From Sphingomonas sp. 35-24ZXX (GTDB taxonomy: Bacteria; Pseudomonadota; Alphaproteobacteria; Sphingomonadales; Sphingomonadaceae), in the NCBI RefSeq assembly GCF_000786215.1, contig NZ_JROG01000004.1:310001-374000 (forward strand): a stretch of DNA of 64,000 nucleotides, written 5' to 3'. Each line of letters begins with the position of its first letter. Position 1 is the stretch's first letter. Positions 26,179 to 34,529 of this stretch are shown piece after piece. Under the pieces are notes generated by a model. That model had not been told where the DNA came from, ran no database searches, and saw only the letters and a program-made list of their open reading frames with translations. A program made the translations under genes and the position numbers.

Positions 26179-26424
26179 ATGGCGACAGTCCGCAAGACGA
26201 TAACTCTGACAACGCAGCAAGACGATTGGATCGCTGCACAGGTCGCCGCTGGCAGTTACACCAACGACAGTGAGGCGATCCGCGATCTCATTCGGCAGGC
26301 GCAAGCGCGGCACCGCGAAACCGAAGCCATCCAGGCCGCGCTGATCGAAGGTGAACAAAGCGGCGAGCCGGAGCCATTCGATTTTGGCGCATTCAAGCAG
26401 CGCAAATTGAAGCAGCATGGCTGA
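26179..26424 (+). CDS. parD: ParD-like type II antitoxin
   Basis: An 81-residue ribbon-helix-helix antitoxin. The N-terminus VRKTITLTTQQDDWIAAQVAAG followed by SYTNDSEAIRDLIRQAQ is the ParD/CC2985-type DNA-binding fold; the C-terminal half (EPEPFDFGAFKQRKLKQHG) is the toxin-binding tail. It should repress its own promoter. It overlaps the toxin gene by 8 bases, the usual antitoxin-first order, and begins 57 bases after dnaB. Confidence 0.9.
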   Translation: MATVRKTITLTTQQDDWIAAQVAAGSYTNDSEAIRDLIRQAQARHRETEAIQAALIEGEQSGEPEPFDFGAFKQRKLKQHG

Positions 26425-26707
26425 CTATCGGCTGAGCCCAGCGGCCCAGCGCGATCTTGACAGCATTTTCGACTATACGGTCGCCGAATGGGGTCTGGCG
26501 CAAGCAACAGACTATACCGACCTGATTGAGCAGACCTGTGCGGCATTGGCCGTGGCGCCGCTGAGGGCAGCGGCCTGTGACTCGATCCGCAAGGGCTATC
26601 GCCGCCGAAGCGTGGGGCGCCACATCATCTATTTCCGCGTGACGGCGACCGGTATCTCCATCGTGCGGATCCTGCATCAAAGGATGAGCGCGGCAGATCA
26701 GTTTTGA
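26417..26707 (+). CDS. parE: ParE-like type II toxin
   Basis: A 96-residue RelE/ParE superfamily toxin. YRLSPAAQRDLDSIFDYTVAEWG is the standard ParE opening, and RRRSVGRHIIYFRVTATGISIVRILHQRM is the conserved beta-sheet core and C-terminus. ParE toxins usually poison DNA gyrase. It overlaps the ParD gene by 8 bases. It looks intact. It is convergent with ubiG, only one base apart. Confidence 0.9.
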   Translation: MADYRLSPAAQRDLDSIFDYTVAEWGLAQATDYTDLIEQTCAALAVAPLRAAACDSIRKGYRRRSVGRHIIYFRVTATGISIVRILHQRMSAADQF

Positions 26708-26708
26708 A

Positions 26709-27461
26709 TTACGCCCGCACCACCGTCATCAGATAGTTCAGCGCCAGGTTGTCGCTGAGATGCAGGCCCTTGAGCGGATCCCAGGCGATGCCGCGCGTGT
26801 CGGTGACGGTGAGGCCGGCCGCGACCAGCATCTCGGTCAATTCCTCGGGCGTCAGGAACTTGTGCCAGTCGTGCGTGCCGCGCGGCACCTGGCCCAGCCG
26901 TTCTGCCGCCTCGACCAGCATGATCCGCGACATGGCGGTGCGGTTCGGGGTGGAGAGCAGCATCAGCCCCCCGGGTGCAAGCGCCCGCTCGAGCGCAGCG
27001 ACGAACGCTGCGGGATCGGTGACGTGCTCGATCACCTCCATCGAGGTCACCAGGTCGAAGGTCTCACGCTCCAGCGTCTCGATATCGGCGTTGCGGTAGT
27101 CGATCTCCAGCCCCACCGCCTCTGCATGAGCGCTGGCAGCCGCGACATTCTCTGCCGCCGCATCCAGCCCAATGACCTTGGCCCCCAGCCGGGCGAGCGG
27201 CTCTGTCAGCAATCCTGCGCCGCAACCGACATCGATCGCGCTCCGGCCCGCCAGCGGTTTGCGTGCCGCCCCCGCATCGGCCCAATGGCGGTCGATCGCG
27301 CTGCGGATATAGGCAAGGCGCACCGGGTTGAGCTTGTGCAGCATCGCCGATTCGCCCTTCGGGTCCCACCACTCGGCCGCCAGCCGACCAAAATGCGCCG
27401 CCTCTTTCGGGTCGATGGTACCGCTACGTGTTTCGACAGTTCCGGTGCTTGCGTTCATCAT
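26709..27461 (-). CDS. ubiG: Ubiquinone biosynthesis O-methyltransferase
   Basis: A 250-residue SAM-dependent methyltransferase that performs both O-methylations in ubiquinone synthesis. The N-terminus has the UbiG-specific EAAHFGRLAAEWWDPKGESAMLHKLNPVRLAYI. The SAM site is DVGCGAGLLTEPLARLGAKVIGLDAA. VTSMEVIEHVTDP and GTHDWHKFLTPEEL are further UbiG signatures. Two ATGs open the frame; either could start. Divergent from lysC, 67 bases apart, and convergent with parE. Confidence 0.95.
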   Translation of the reverse strand: MMNASTGTVETRSGTIDPKEAAHFGRLAAEWWDPKGESAMLHKLNPVRLAYIRSAIDRHWADAGAARKPLAGRSAIDVGCGAGLLTEPLARLGAKVIGLDAAAENVAAASAHAEAVGLEIDYRNADIETLERETFDLVTSMEVIEHVTDPAAFVAALERALAPGGLMLLSTPNRTAMSRIMLVEAAERLGQVPRGTHDWHKFLTPEELTEMLVAAGLTVTDTRGIAWDPLKGLHLSDNLALNYLMTVVRA

Positions 27462-27528
27462 GGGGCCTCTCTATGGCAGCGCCCGACTATAGGGGCGAAC
27501 ATCGCATAAGGGAAAGCACGAACGGGCA

Positions 27529-28791
27529 ATGGCACGGATCGTCATGAAATTCGGCGGCACTTCAATGGCCGGGACAGAGCGCATCCGCAGGGTGGCGCGC
27601 ATCGTCAAGCGCCAGCAGGATGCCGGGCACGAGGTGGCCGTGGTCGTCTCCGCGATGGCAGGCGAGACCGATCGGTTGGTCAATTTCTGCCGTGAGGCCA
27701 ACCCGCTTTATGACCCGGCGGAATATGATGTCGTCGTCGCCAGCGGCGAGCAGGTAACCAGCGGCTTGCTAGCGATCGCGCTGCAGGCGCTAGGTGCGCA
27801 GGCGCGCAGCTGGCTGGGCTGGCAGCTGCCGATCAAGACCGTCGAGGCGCATGCCAAGGCGCGCGTCGACAGCATCGATGCCGACGCCTTGATTGCCGAA
27901 ATGCAGAAGGGCGTCATTGCCGTCATCCCCGGATTCCAGGGTGTCAGTGACGAGGGCCGGATTACCACGCTGGGACGCGGCGGATCGGACACGTCGGCGG
28001 TCGCGGTGGCCGCAGCAGTCAAGGCCGATCGCTGCGATATCTATACCGATGTCGACGGAGTCTACACCACCGACCCGCGCATCGTCGCCAAGGCACGCAA
28101 GCTGCAGCACGTGACCTACGAAGAAATGCTGGAGCTCGCCAGCGTCGGGGCCAAGGTGCTGCAGACCCGCTCGGTGGGCCTGGCGATGAAGGAGGGCGTG
28201 CGCGTTCAGGTGCTGTCTTCGTTCATCGATGATGATGCGCCTGCGGCCGACACGATCCCCGGAACGATGATCGTCAGCGATGAAGAACTGGAAGGAATGG
28301 ACATGGAACGCCAGCTGATCACCGGCATTGCGCACGACAAGAACGAAGCCAAGATCACGCTGACCCGCGTGCCCGACAAGCCCGGCGCGGTTGCCAACAT
28401 CTTCGGTCCGCTGGCGGAAGCTGCGATCAACGTCGACATGATCATCCAGAACGTCGGCCGCGACAAGGGCGAGACCGATGTGACCTTCACCGTGCCCGCC
28501 GCAGACCTCGCGCGTTCGATGGACCTGCTGGAAGCGGCTAAGGACCAGATCGGCTTCAACCGCATCATCCCCGATACCAATGTCGCCAAGGTTTCGGTGG
28601 TCGGCGTCGGCATGAAGAGCCATGCCGGTGTCGCTGCCACCATGTTCCGCTCGCTTGCCGATCGCGGCGTCAACATCCAGGCGATCTCGACCAGCGAGAT
28701 CAAGGTCAGCGTTCTGATCGAAGAGGATTATACCGAACTGGCAGTGCGCGTGCTGCACACGGCCTACGGGCTGGACGCGGTCGAGGCGTGA
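27529..28791 (+). CDS. lysC: Aspartate kinase
   Basis: A 420-residue monofunctional aspartokinase, the first step of the lysine, threonine and methionine pathways. The kinase domain starts MARIVMKFGGTSMAG and contains VVVSAMAGETDRL, GFQGVSDEGRITTLGRGGSDTSA and CDIYTDVDGVYTTDPR. The C-terminal 150 residues hold two ACT domains (KPGAVANIFGPLAEAAINVDMI and VSVVGVGMKSHAGVAATMF) for feedback control. An internal start producing a separate beta subunit, as known for related kinases, is possible (ATG near 28300). The next gene begins at the stop codon. Confidence 0.96.
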   Translation: MARIVMKFGGTSMAGTERIRRVARIVKRQQDAGHEVAVVVSAMAGETDRLVNFCREANPLYDPAEYDVVVASGEQVTSGLLAIALQALGAQARSWLGWQLPIKTVEAHAKARVDSIDADALIAEMQKGVIAVIPGFQGVSDEGRITTLGRGGSDTSAVAVAAAVKADRCDIYTDVDGVYTTDPRIVAKARKLQHVTYEEMLELASVGAKVLQTRSVGLAMKEGVRVQVLSSFIDDDAPAADTIPGTMIVSDEELEGMDMERQLITGIAHDKNEAKITLTRVPDKPGAVANIFGPLAEAAINVDMIIQNVGRDKGETDVTFTVPAADLARSMDLLEAAKDQIGFNRIIPDTNVAKVSVVGVGMKSHAGVAATMFRSLADRGVNIQAISTSEIKVSVLIEEDYTELAVRVLHTAYGLDAVEA

Positions 28792-28793
28792 CG

Positions 28794-29798
28794 ATGAACC
28801 ACCCGCTCACCTCCACCGCCATGGCGCGCGGCACCGCCTTTCTGGGCAGCGAGACCGCGATCCTGTGCGGGGCGATGAGCTGGGTGTCCGAACGGAACCT
28901 GGTCTCGGCCATCTCGAACGCAGGCGGCTTCGGCGTGATCGCGTGCGGCGCCATGACGCCCGCGCTGCTCGACGCGGAAATCGCCGCGACCAAGCAGCTT
29001 GCCACCAAGCCGTTCGGTGTGAACCTGATCACCATGCACCCGCAGCTGATGGACCTGATCGCGGTGTGTGCGGCGCACCACGTCAGCCATATCGTGCTCG
29101 CAGGCGGCCTGCCGCCCAAGGGCAGCATCGAGGCGATCAAGGAAGCGGGCGCCAAGGTCGTGTGCTTCGCCCCCGCTCTGGCACTGGCCAGGAAGTTCAT
29201 CCGCTCTGGCGTCGATGCGCTGGTGATCGAGGGCATGGAAGCCGGCGGCCATATCGGCCCGGTGTCGACCAGCGTGCTGGCGCAGGAAATCCTGCCCGAG
29301 GTCGCGCATGAAGTGCCCGTGTTCGTCGCCGGCGGCATCGGCCGTGGCAGCGCGATTGCCGCCTATCTCGAAATGGGCGCATCGGGCGTGCAACTCGGCA
29401 CGCGCTTTGTCTGCGCGCATGAATCGATCGCGCATCCTGCGTTCAAGAAGGCCTTCCTGCGCGGCAATGCGCGTGATGCCATTGCCAGCGTTCAGGTCGA
29501 TCCGCGCCTGCCAGTGATCCCGGTGCGAGCGCTGAAGAACAAGGGCACCGAAGAGTTCACCGCCAAGCAGCGCGAAGTCGCCGCCCTGCTCGATGCAGGC
29601 GGCATCGACATGACCGAAGCTCAGCTGCAGATCGAGCATTTCTGGGCGGGCGCACTGCGCCGTGCGGTGATCGATGGCGATGTCGAGAACGGATCGGTGA
29701 TGGCCGGTCAGTCGGTGGGCATGGTCACCCGTGAGGAAAGCGCTGCCGAGATCATCGCCACCCTGATGGACGAGACCGAGGCAGCGCTGGCCCGCTGA
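28794..29798 (+). CDS. Nitronate monooxygenase / FabK-like flavoprotein
   Basis: A 334-residue TIM-barrel FMN protein of the 2-nitropropane dioxygenase family. GAMSWVSERNLVSAISNAGGFGVIACG is the FMN-binding opening, EGMEAGGHIGP carries the family His, and FVAGGIGRGSAIAAYLEMGASGVQLGTRFVC is the phosphate-binding region. Members either oxidise nitronates or reduce enoyl-ACP (FabK). The AMTPALLDAEI and QLIEHFWAGALR-type segments do not settle which. A GTG at 28788 overlaps the lysC stop, but GAGG sits 7 bases before the ATG at 28794, so I prefer that start. Probably co-transcribed with lysC. Confidence 0.87.
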   Translation: MNHPLTSTAMARGTAFLGSETAILCGAMSWVSERNLVSAISNAGGFGVIACGAMTPALLDAEIAATKQLATKPFGVNLITMHPQLMDLIAVCAAHHVSHIVLAGGLPPKGSIEAIKEAGAKVVCFAPALALARKFIRSGVDALVIEGMEAGGHIGPVSTSVLAQEILPEVAHEVPVFVAGGIGRGSAIAAYLEMGASGVQLGTRFVCAHESIAHPAFKKAFLRGNARDAIASVQVDPRLPVIPVRALKNKGTEEFTAKQREVAALLDAGGIDMTEAQLQIEHFWAGALRRAVIDGDVENGSVMAGQSVGMVTREESAAEIIATLMDETEAALAR

Positions 29799-29814
29799 GA
29801 CGGTTTGCCTCGGC

Positions 29815-30060
29815 TCAGTTTGGGTTGGCAGAGGGGAGGGGCTCGGTCCCTGCGGGCGGTTCGGCCGGTTCGGAAATCGATTCCGAGGGCTCTGGCGTGG
29901 CGTTTTCAGGACCTGTCGCCGCGCCCGTCATCCAGATGATGCTGAGCGCAAGGATGGCCAACCCCGTCGAGATCAGCAGCACATAACGGACGATCCCGCG
30001 CTTCTGGCCGCCGCTGGCTTCTTCGCTGTTCATCTCAACTTCTTCGCCGTGTCTGATCAT
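29815..30060 (-). CDS. Small single-span membrane protein of unknown function
   Basis: An 81-residue protein. An AGGAGG site precedes the ATG at 30060, which decides the start. The N-terminal ~28 residues are charged and cytoplasmic (HGEEVEMNSEEASGGQKRG). One transmembrane helix follows (about 30-46, YVLLISTGLAILALSIIWM), then a Pro/Glu/Ser-rich tail (ATPEPSESISEPAEPPAG) that is likely periplasmic and unstructured. No family is recognised. It may be a spacer-type membrane anchor. It is convergent with the nitronate monooxygenase-like gene. Confidence 0.7.
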   Translation of the reverse strand: MIRHGEEVEMNSEEASGGQKRGIVRYVLLISTGLAILALSIIWMTGAATGPENATPEPSESISEPAEPPAGTEPLPSANPN

Positions 30061-30120
30061 GGCCAACCTCCTCTGGAATATAGATCACAGGTACGGGAAG
30101 CGGGCCGAAACGTTCCGCCG

Positions 30121-30741
30121 CTACCCGGTCGGCAAGGCCGAGGTGAACAGGAACCACAGCGCGACGGTGCCCAGCCCGATCGCCAGAAAATGCCGCGTAT
30201 GCGTCATTCGCCCCGGTTGATTGAGCAAGGGGTGGAGGTGCGCTGCCAGCAGCACGATGGTCAGATGAACGGCCGTCGCCACCGCCACGCTGATGGCGGT
30301 CAGGCCCAGCCCATAGGCGAGATGCGCCCCCGTTTCCGGCACGAACCGCGGAACGATGGCGACATAGAACAGCGCAGCCTTGGGGTTGAGGATGTTGGTG
30401 ATCAGCCCGCGGCGGAAATGCCGGACCCCGGACGACCCCGGCAGAGGTGTTCCGGCAGGCGAGGTTTCGGCCTCTCCGCGCCATGTCTCCCAGGCGAGAT
30501 AGAACAGATAGGCGGTGCCCGCCCAGCGCAGCGCATTCCAGAGCCTGGGGTCAGTCGCCACCAGGGCAGCCAGTCCGAGCGCCGCCGCTGCGCCGATCAT
30601 CGTCAGGCCCAACGCGACGCCTGCCACCGCAGCCAGCCCGGCACGCCTGCCGCTACCCAGCGTCAATGCCGCCAGATAGGCCATGTTCGGCCCCGGCGTC
30701 AGTTCGATCAGCAGCACCGTGGCAAGATAGCTTGTCAACAT
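30121..30741 (-). CDS. LysE/RhtB family amino-acid exporter
   Basis: A 206-residue inner-membrane protein with about six transmembrane helices. The N-terminus YLATVLLIELTPGPNMAYLAALTLGSGRRAG is the LysE/RhtB signature, and RRGLITNILNPKAALFYVAIVPRFV is the second conserved region. Such proteins export amino acids or analogues. I choose ATG 30741 (MLTSYLATVLL), which begins the first helix, not the one 12 codons earlier. Substrate unknown. Confidence 0.88.
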   Translation of the reverse strand: MLTSYLATVLLIELTPGPNMAYLAALTLGSGRRAGLAAVAGVALGLTMIGAAAALGLAALVATDPRLWNALRWAGTAYLFYLAWETWRGEAETSPAGTPLPGSSGVRHFRRGLITNILNPKAALFYVAIVPRFVPETGAHLAYGLGLTAISVAVATAVHLTIVLLAAHLHPLLNQPGRMTHTRHFLAIGLGTVALWFLFTSALPTG

Positions 30742-30804
30742 CGGCCAACAGCCTAGTCTGCTGACCAACAAGCGCAATGATCGCCGTCAAGGAGAGCCGC
30801 CGGG

Positions 30805-31299
30805 ATGTTGAACCGCGAAGAGTCGCATGTCTTTGTCCATCCCATCGAGCATGTCGTGGCCTGCTGGACCGACGAGGCATTTTTGACCGCGATGATGCAG
30901 GATCAGGGTTCGCGCGATGTGGTGGTGGCGGTCGAGCGGCCCGAGCTGGGCCTCATCCACATCACCATCACGCGCCAGGTCCCCGTCGATGCGCCGATGA
31001 TGATCCGGTCGGTGATCGGATCGTGGCTCAGCCTCACGCAGCGCGATGTCTGGCAGCAGCAGGCCGATGGCAGCTGGATCGCCATCAGGGACGCCAAGCC
31101 CAAGGGATTGTCCGCTGAGGGCCAGGCCCAGCTCAAGCTGACGCCGGATGCGGAAGGTGGCACGCAGTGTGCAGCGGTGGTGAGGGTGCAATCGCGCGCG
31201 CCGATGGTCGCCGCGATGGTCGAGACGCTGATGCTCGAAGACAGCACGCGGCTGCTGAAGCAGGAATTCGGCGCCATCGATGCTTCGGCCAGCGCATAA
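30805..31299 (+). CDS. SRPBCC-like protein (DUF2505 type)
   Basis: A 164-residue protein with features of the DUF2505/START-like (SRPBCC) fold: HPIEHVVACWTDEAFLTAMMQDQGSRDV is a typical opening helix, followed by beta-rich sequence and the C-terminal helix MVETLMLEDSTRLLKQEF. Members are thought to bind hydrophobic ligands. AAGGAG precedes the ATG. It is divergent from the LysE-type exporter and followed by a GFA-family gene 27 bases later, so the two may be co-transcribed. Function is not known. Confidence 0.7.
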   Translation: MLNREESHVFVHPIEHVVACWTDEAFLTAMMQDQGSRDVVVAVERPELGLIHITITRQVPVDAPMMIRSVIGSWLSLTQRDVWQQQADGSWIAIRDAKPKGLSAEGQAQLKLTPDAEGGTQCAAVVRVQSRAPMVAAMVETLMLEDSTRLLKQEFGAIDASASA

Positions 31300-31326
31300 C
31301 AGATCAGGAAGAGGGGAGAGCGAAAG

Positions 31327-31731
31327 ATGACAACGACCGGGGGATGCCTGTGCGGGGCGGTGCGCTATGAAATCGAGGGAGAGCCCCTGCTGACCGCGGT
31401 CTGCCATTGCCGCAACTGCCAGAAGCAGGCGGGCAGCGCGATGTCGGTGCTGATCGGGGTGCGCGACGCGCAGATCGCAATCACCGGCGACCTCACCACC
31501 TATCAGGACACCGGCGAGAGCGGCGACCCGGTCTATCGCCGCTTCTGCGGCACGTGCGGCTCGCCGATCCTCTCCGACCTGCCCAGCCAGCAGGGTCTGC
31601 ATTTCGTGAAGGCCGGCACGCTGGATGATGTGACGGCGCTCGATCCCAAGATGCACTTCTGGACCGCAAGCGCGCAGCCCTGGGTGCGCTATGCCGACGA
31701 TGCCGTGAAGTTCGACAAGACACCGGGCTGA
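31327..31731 (+). CDS. GFA family zinc protein
   Basis: A 134-residue protein with the full cysteine pattern of the GFA (glutathione-dependent formaldehyde-activating enzyme-like) family: GGCLCGAVRYE, CHCRNCQKQAGS and FCGTCGSPI provide seven zinc-binding cysteines. The fold binds two zinc ions. The formaldehyde role of the name-giving enzyme has been questioned, so the substrate here is unknown. It lies after the DUF2505-type gene. A dispersed repeat follows. Confidence 0.9.
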   Translation: MTTTGGCLCGAVRYEIEGEPLLTAVCHCRNCQKQAGSAMSVLIGVRDAQIAITGDLTTYQDTGESGDPVYRRFCGTCGSPILSDLPSQQGLHFVKAGTLDDVTALDPKMHFWTASAQPWVRYADDAVKFDKTPG

Positions 31732-31763
31732 CGTCGTGACGGTCACGTTGAATGGCCAGCTGC

Positions 31764-31927
31764 AAAGCCTTCCCCCTTGATGGCGGAGGGTCGGGTGGGG
31801 GTGATCTCACCGGGTTGCGCGAAACCGCGCTGGCGTACGACAGCACCCAGACGCACCATCACCCTTACCGCTGCGACTATGGCAGCAAGCTGCCAAGTCT
31901 CGCTGCCTCTCCCATCTAGGGAGAGGC
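31764..31927. repeat. Dispersed multi-hairpin intergenic repeat, copy 1
   Basis: This 164-bp element is the sister of the one at 63334-63480. Its right end is a perfect 9-bp hairpin, GCCTCTCCC-ATCTA-GGGAGAGGC (31905-31927); its left end is a degenerate CCTTCCCCC-TTGAT-GGCGGAGGG hairpin, and inner GGGTGGGGGTGA pairs with TCACCCTTACC. The last ~50 bases are nearly identical in both copies. It lies between convergent GFA and cupin genes and has no coding potential. Confidence 0.85.
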
Positions 31928-31979
31928 AAGGGTGTGGAAGAGCTCACCACTTGAGAAGAAGCGCCTTCATCAATCCGGT

Positions 31980-32408
31980 TTACCCCGGCTCCCAGCCCGG
32001 CTCGGCGAGCACGAAGCCGCTGAATTCGAAGCCGGGTGAGACCATGCAGCTGACCAGCGCCCAGCCGTGCGACGCGCGCGCGGCCTGCCAGTGGCGGGGC
32101 GGGATGACGAACTGCGGTGCCTCGCCCGCGGCGAAATCCGCGCCCAGCCGGTGCCATTCGACTGGCCCGGCGTCACCCGGTGCGGTGCCCAGATCGATGG
32201 CATGGCCAGCATGCCAGCACCAGATCTCGGTCGCATCGACCGTGTGCCAGTGCGATTGCTGGCCCGCCTCGAGCAGGAAGTAGATCATCGTCTCGCTCGC
32301 CCGGCCATCGGCGCCCGCAGGGCCGCGCCAGGTCTCGCGATACCAGCCACCTTCGGGATGCGGGGCGAGGCCCAGCGTGGCGATCAGCGCGCGCGCCTCG
32401 TCGCTCAT
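31980..32408 (-). CDS. Cupin domain protein (DUF985/cupin_5 family)
   Basis: A 142-residue cupin_5 protein. LGLAPHPEGGWYRETWRG is the family opening; SHWHTVDATEIWCWHAG supplies histidines of the cupin metal site; WALVSCMVSPGFEFSGFVLAEPG closes the fold. It is a small predicted metal or sugar-binding barrel with unknown activity. Its ATG overlaps the stop of the short-chain dehydrogenase gene (ATGA), so the two form an operon. Confidence 0.88.
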   Translation of the reverse strand: MSDEARALIATLGLAPHPEGGWYRETWRGPAGADGRASETMIYFLLEAGQQSHWHTVDATEIWCWHAGHAIDLGTAPGDAGPVEWHRLGADFAAGEAPQFVIPPRHWQAARASHGWALVSCMVSPGFEFSGFVLAEPGWEPG

Positions 32409-33229
32409 TCGGCCAGCGCCTCGTCGCGCTTGGCCGCCATCTGTCCGCCCATGGCGCCCACCATCTCGAACAGCTTGACCGGATCGCTCATGCGCAGCTT
32501 GGCGATCATCTCTTCAATGCCTTCGGCCACCAGAATTTCGGCATCCCCCGCATCAATGCCCTGCAGGATGCGCGCGGCGCATTTGGCCGGATCCATGCCG
32601 TTGGCGATCGCGCTGTCGGTCTGGCCATGTGCGCTGCCATCGCCGGACAAGGCGTTGGCAGAGACTTCAGTGCGGATCGATCCGGGCAGCACGGTGTGCA
32701 CCTTCAGCCCGTAATGCACCTCGGTTTCGGATCGCAGCGCGTCGAGATAGCCGATCAGCCCATGCTTGGCGGCGCAATAGGCGGTGCGCAAGGGCACGCC
32801 GGCGCGGCCCGCGACCGACGATATGCCGACGATCAGCCCGCTCTTGCGCCCGGTCATGTGCGGCAGCAGCAGCTGGGCCAGCCAGATCGGGGCCAGCAGA
32901 TCGACCGCGATGATCCGGTCATACACATCGAGCGCGCTGTCCACGGCGAGCGCGCGCTGGCTGATTCCGGCATTGTTGATCAGTCCATCGACCCGGCCCT
33001 GCCAGCCGATCGCCTGCTCGACGATGGCGGGTAGCGCCTGCTTGTCGGTGGTCTCGAATGGCAGAACGAAACTTGGCGTCGGCAGCCGATCGGCGACCGC
33101 CTGTAACGCATCGGTGCGCCGTCCCGAAAGGATGATCTGCGCGCCGCGCGCGGCAAAGGCCTCGGCCAGCGCCTCGCCGATGCCCGATGACGCTCCGGTG
33201 ATCCAGATGACCTTGCCTGTATATTCCAT
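32405..33229 (-). CDS. Short-chain dehydrogenase/reductase
   Basis: A 274-residue classical SDR. The cofactor site is WITGASSGIGEALAEAF (residues 9-25), NNAG follows in the middle, and the active site is a Ser in GISSVAG with Y-C-A-A-K (YCAAKHGLIGYLDALR). Sequence style (ESQ-like tail absent, GSIRTEVSANAL) is close to retinol or ketone reductases, but the substrate is unknown. Two ATGs lie close together (33235 and 33229); I use the second, MEYTGKV, as the usual SDR start. It overlaps the cupin gene. Divergent from the KAS III gene. Confidence 0.88.
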   Translation of the reverse strand: MEYTGKVIWITGASSGIGEALAEAFAARGAQIILSGRRTDALQAVADRLPTPSFVLPFETTDKQALPAIVEQAIGWQGRVDGLINNAGISQRALAVDSALDVYDRIIAVDLLAPIWLAQLLLPHMTGRKSGLIVGISSVAGRAGVPLRTAYCAAKHGLIGYLDALRSETEVHYGLKVHTVLPGSIRTEVSANALSGDGSAHGQTDSAIANGMDPAKCAARILQGIDAGDAEILVAEGIEEMIAKLRMSDPVKLFEMVGAMGGQMAAKRDEALAE

Positions 33230-33385
33230 GTGCATCCTGCTCCTGTTCGGTCCGGGGTGCATCAAAGAGCGCCAGGCCGCGAACGGCAAGCAAAAAGGCG
33301 GGTGTCCGGAGCCCCCTTGCCATTGGCGTGTTGCCGCAGTAAGACGCCCACCCGCTCCAGCTATAGTGCAGGACCCTACGGTTTC

Positions 33386-34525
33386 ATGACTTCCGCTTAC
33401 GCCCATGCCCGCCCGGTGATCTCTTCGACCGGCCTTTTCACCCCTGCCGACAGCATCAGCAATGAAGAGCTGGTCGCCAGCTTCAACGCTTATGTTGCGC
33501 AGCATAATGCGCAGCATGCGGCTGCCATCGAGGCGGGCGAGATGACGGCGCTTCAGCCTTCCTCGGTCGAGTTCATCGAAAAGGCGAGCGGCATCAAGGC
33601 GCGCAAGGTGCTCTCCAAGGCCTCGATCCTCGATACCGAGGTGATGTGCCCGCGCTTTGACGAACGCCCCAACGAGCAGATCTCGGTGCTCGCCGAGATC
33701 GGCGTGGCGGCGGCGCGCGATGCGCTGGCGCGTGCCGGGCGCGATGCGAAGGATGTGGATGCGGTGCTGGTCGCGTGCTCGAACCTGCAGCGCGCCTATC
33801 CCGCCATTGCGATCGAGGTGCAGGATGCGCTGGGTATCGAGGGCTTCGGATTCGACATGAACGTCGCCTGCTCGTCAGCGACCTTCGGCATCCAGACCGC
33901 TGCCGATTTCATCCGCGCCGGCAACGCGCGCTCGGTGCTGGTGGTGAGCCCGGAAATCTGTTCGGGGCATCTCAACTGGCGCGATCGCGACAGCCACTTC
34001 ATCTTCGGCGATGTCGCGACTGCCGTTCTCGTGGAGGACGCGGACTTCGCGCCCGCAGCCCATTGGGACATCCTGGGCACGCAGCTCAAGACGCGCTTTT
34101 CGAACAATATCCGCAACAATTTCGGCTTCCTCAATCGCACCGCGCCGGATAGCCGCGACGATGCCGACAAGCTGTTCGTCCAGGAAGGCCGCAAGGTGTT
34201 CAAGGAAGTGGTGCCGATGGTCGGCGAGCTCATCACCGATCACATCGCCCGGCTGGGGATCGCGCCCGAGCAGCTGCGCCGCCTGTGGCTGCACCAGGCC
34301 AATGCCGGGATGAACCGGCTGATCGCGCAGCGCGTGCTGGGGCATGAGGCGAGCGAAGACGAGAGCCCGACGGTGCTTGATACCTTTGCCAATACCTCCT
34401 CGGCCGGATCGATCATCGCCTTCCATCTCAACCATGAGGACCTCAAGCCCGGCGATACCGGCCTGATCTGCTCGTTCGGTGCGGGCTATTCGGCAGGCTC
34501 GGTGGTGATCCGCAAGGCGGCCTGA
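33386..34525 (+). CDS. Beta-ketoacyl-ACP synthase III-like condensing enzyme
   Basis: A 379-residue FabH-like thiolase-fold enzyme. The catalytic triad is visible: Cys162 (NVACSSATFG), His303 (LWLHQANAGMN) and Asn336 (TFANTSSAGS). It is about 60 residues longer than E. coli FabH, with extra sequence near residues 30-65 (FNAYVAQHNAQHAAAIEAGE) that could shape a different acyl pocket or dimer. It is not in a fatty acid gene cluster; the next gene is a GNAT acetyltransferase 4 bases on. It may start a special fatty acid or condense acyl-CoAs (OleA-like). Start ATG 33386 follows from the normal N-terminus (MTSAYAHARPVISSTGLF). Confidence 0.88.
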   Translation: MTSAYAHARPVISSTGLFTPADSISNEELVASFNAYVAQHNAQHAAAIEAGEMTALQPSSVEFIEKASGIKARKVLSKASILDTEVMCPRFDERPNEQISVLAEIGVAAARDALARAGRDAKDVDAVLVACSNLQRAYPAIAIEVQDALGIEGFGFDMNVACSSATFGIQTAADFIRAGNARSVLVVSPEICSGHLNWRDRDSHFIFGDVATAVLVEDADFAPAAHWDILGTQLKTRFSNNIRNNFGFLNRTAPDSRDDADKLFVQEGRKVFKEVVPMVGELITDHIARLGIAPEQLRRLWLHQANAGMNRLIAQRVLGHEASEDESPTVLDTFANTSSAGSIIAFHLNHEDLKPGDTGLICSFGAGYSAGSVVIRKAA

Positions 34526-34529
34526 TACG

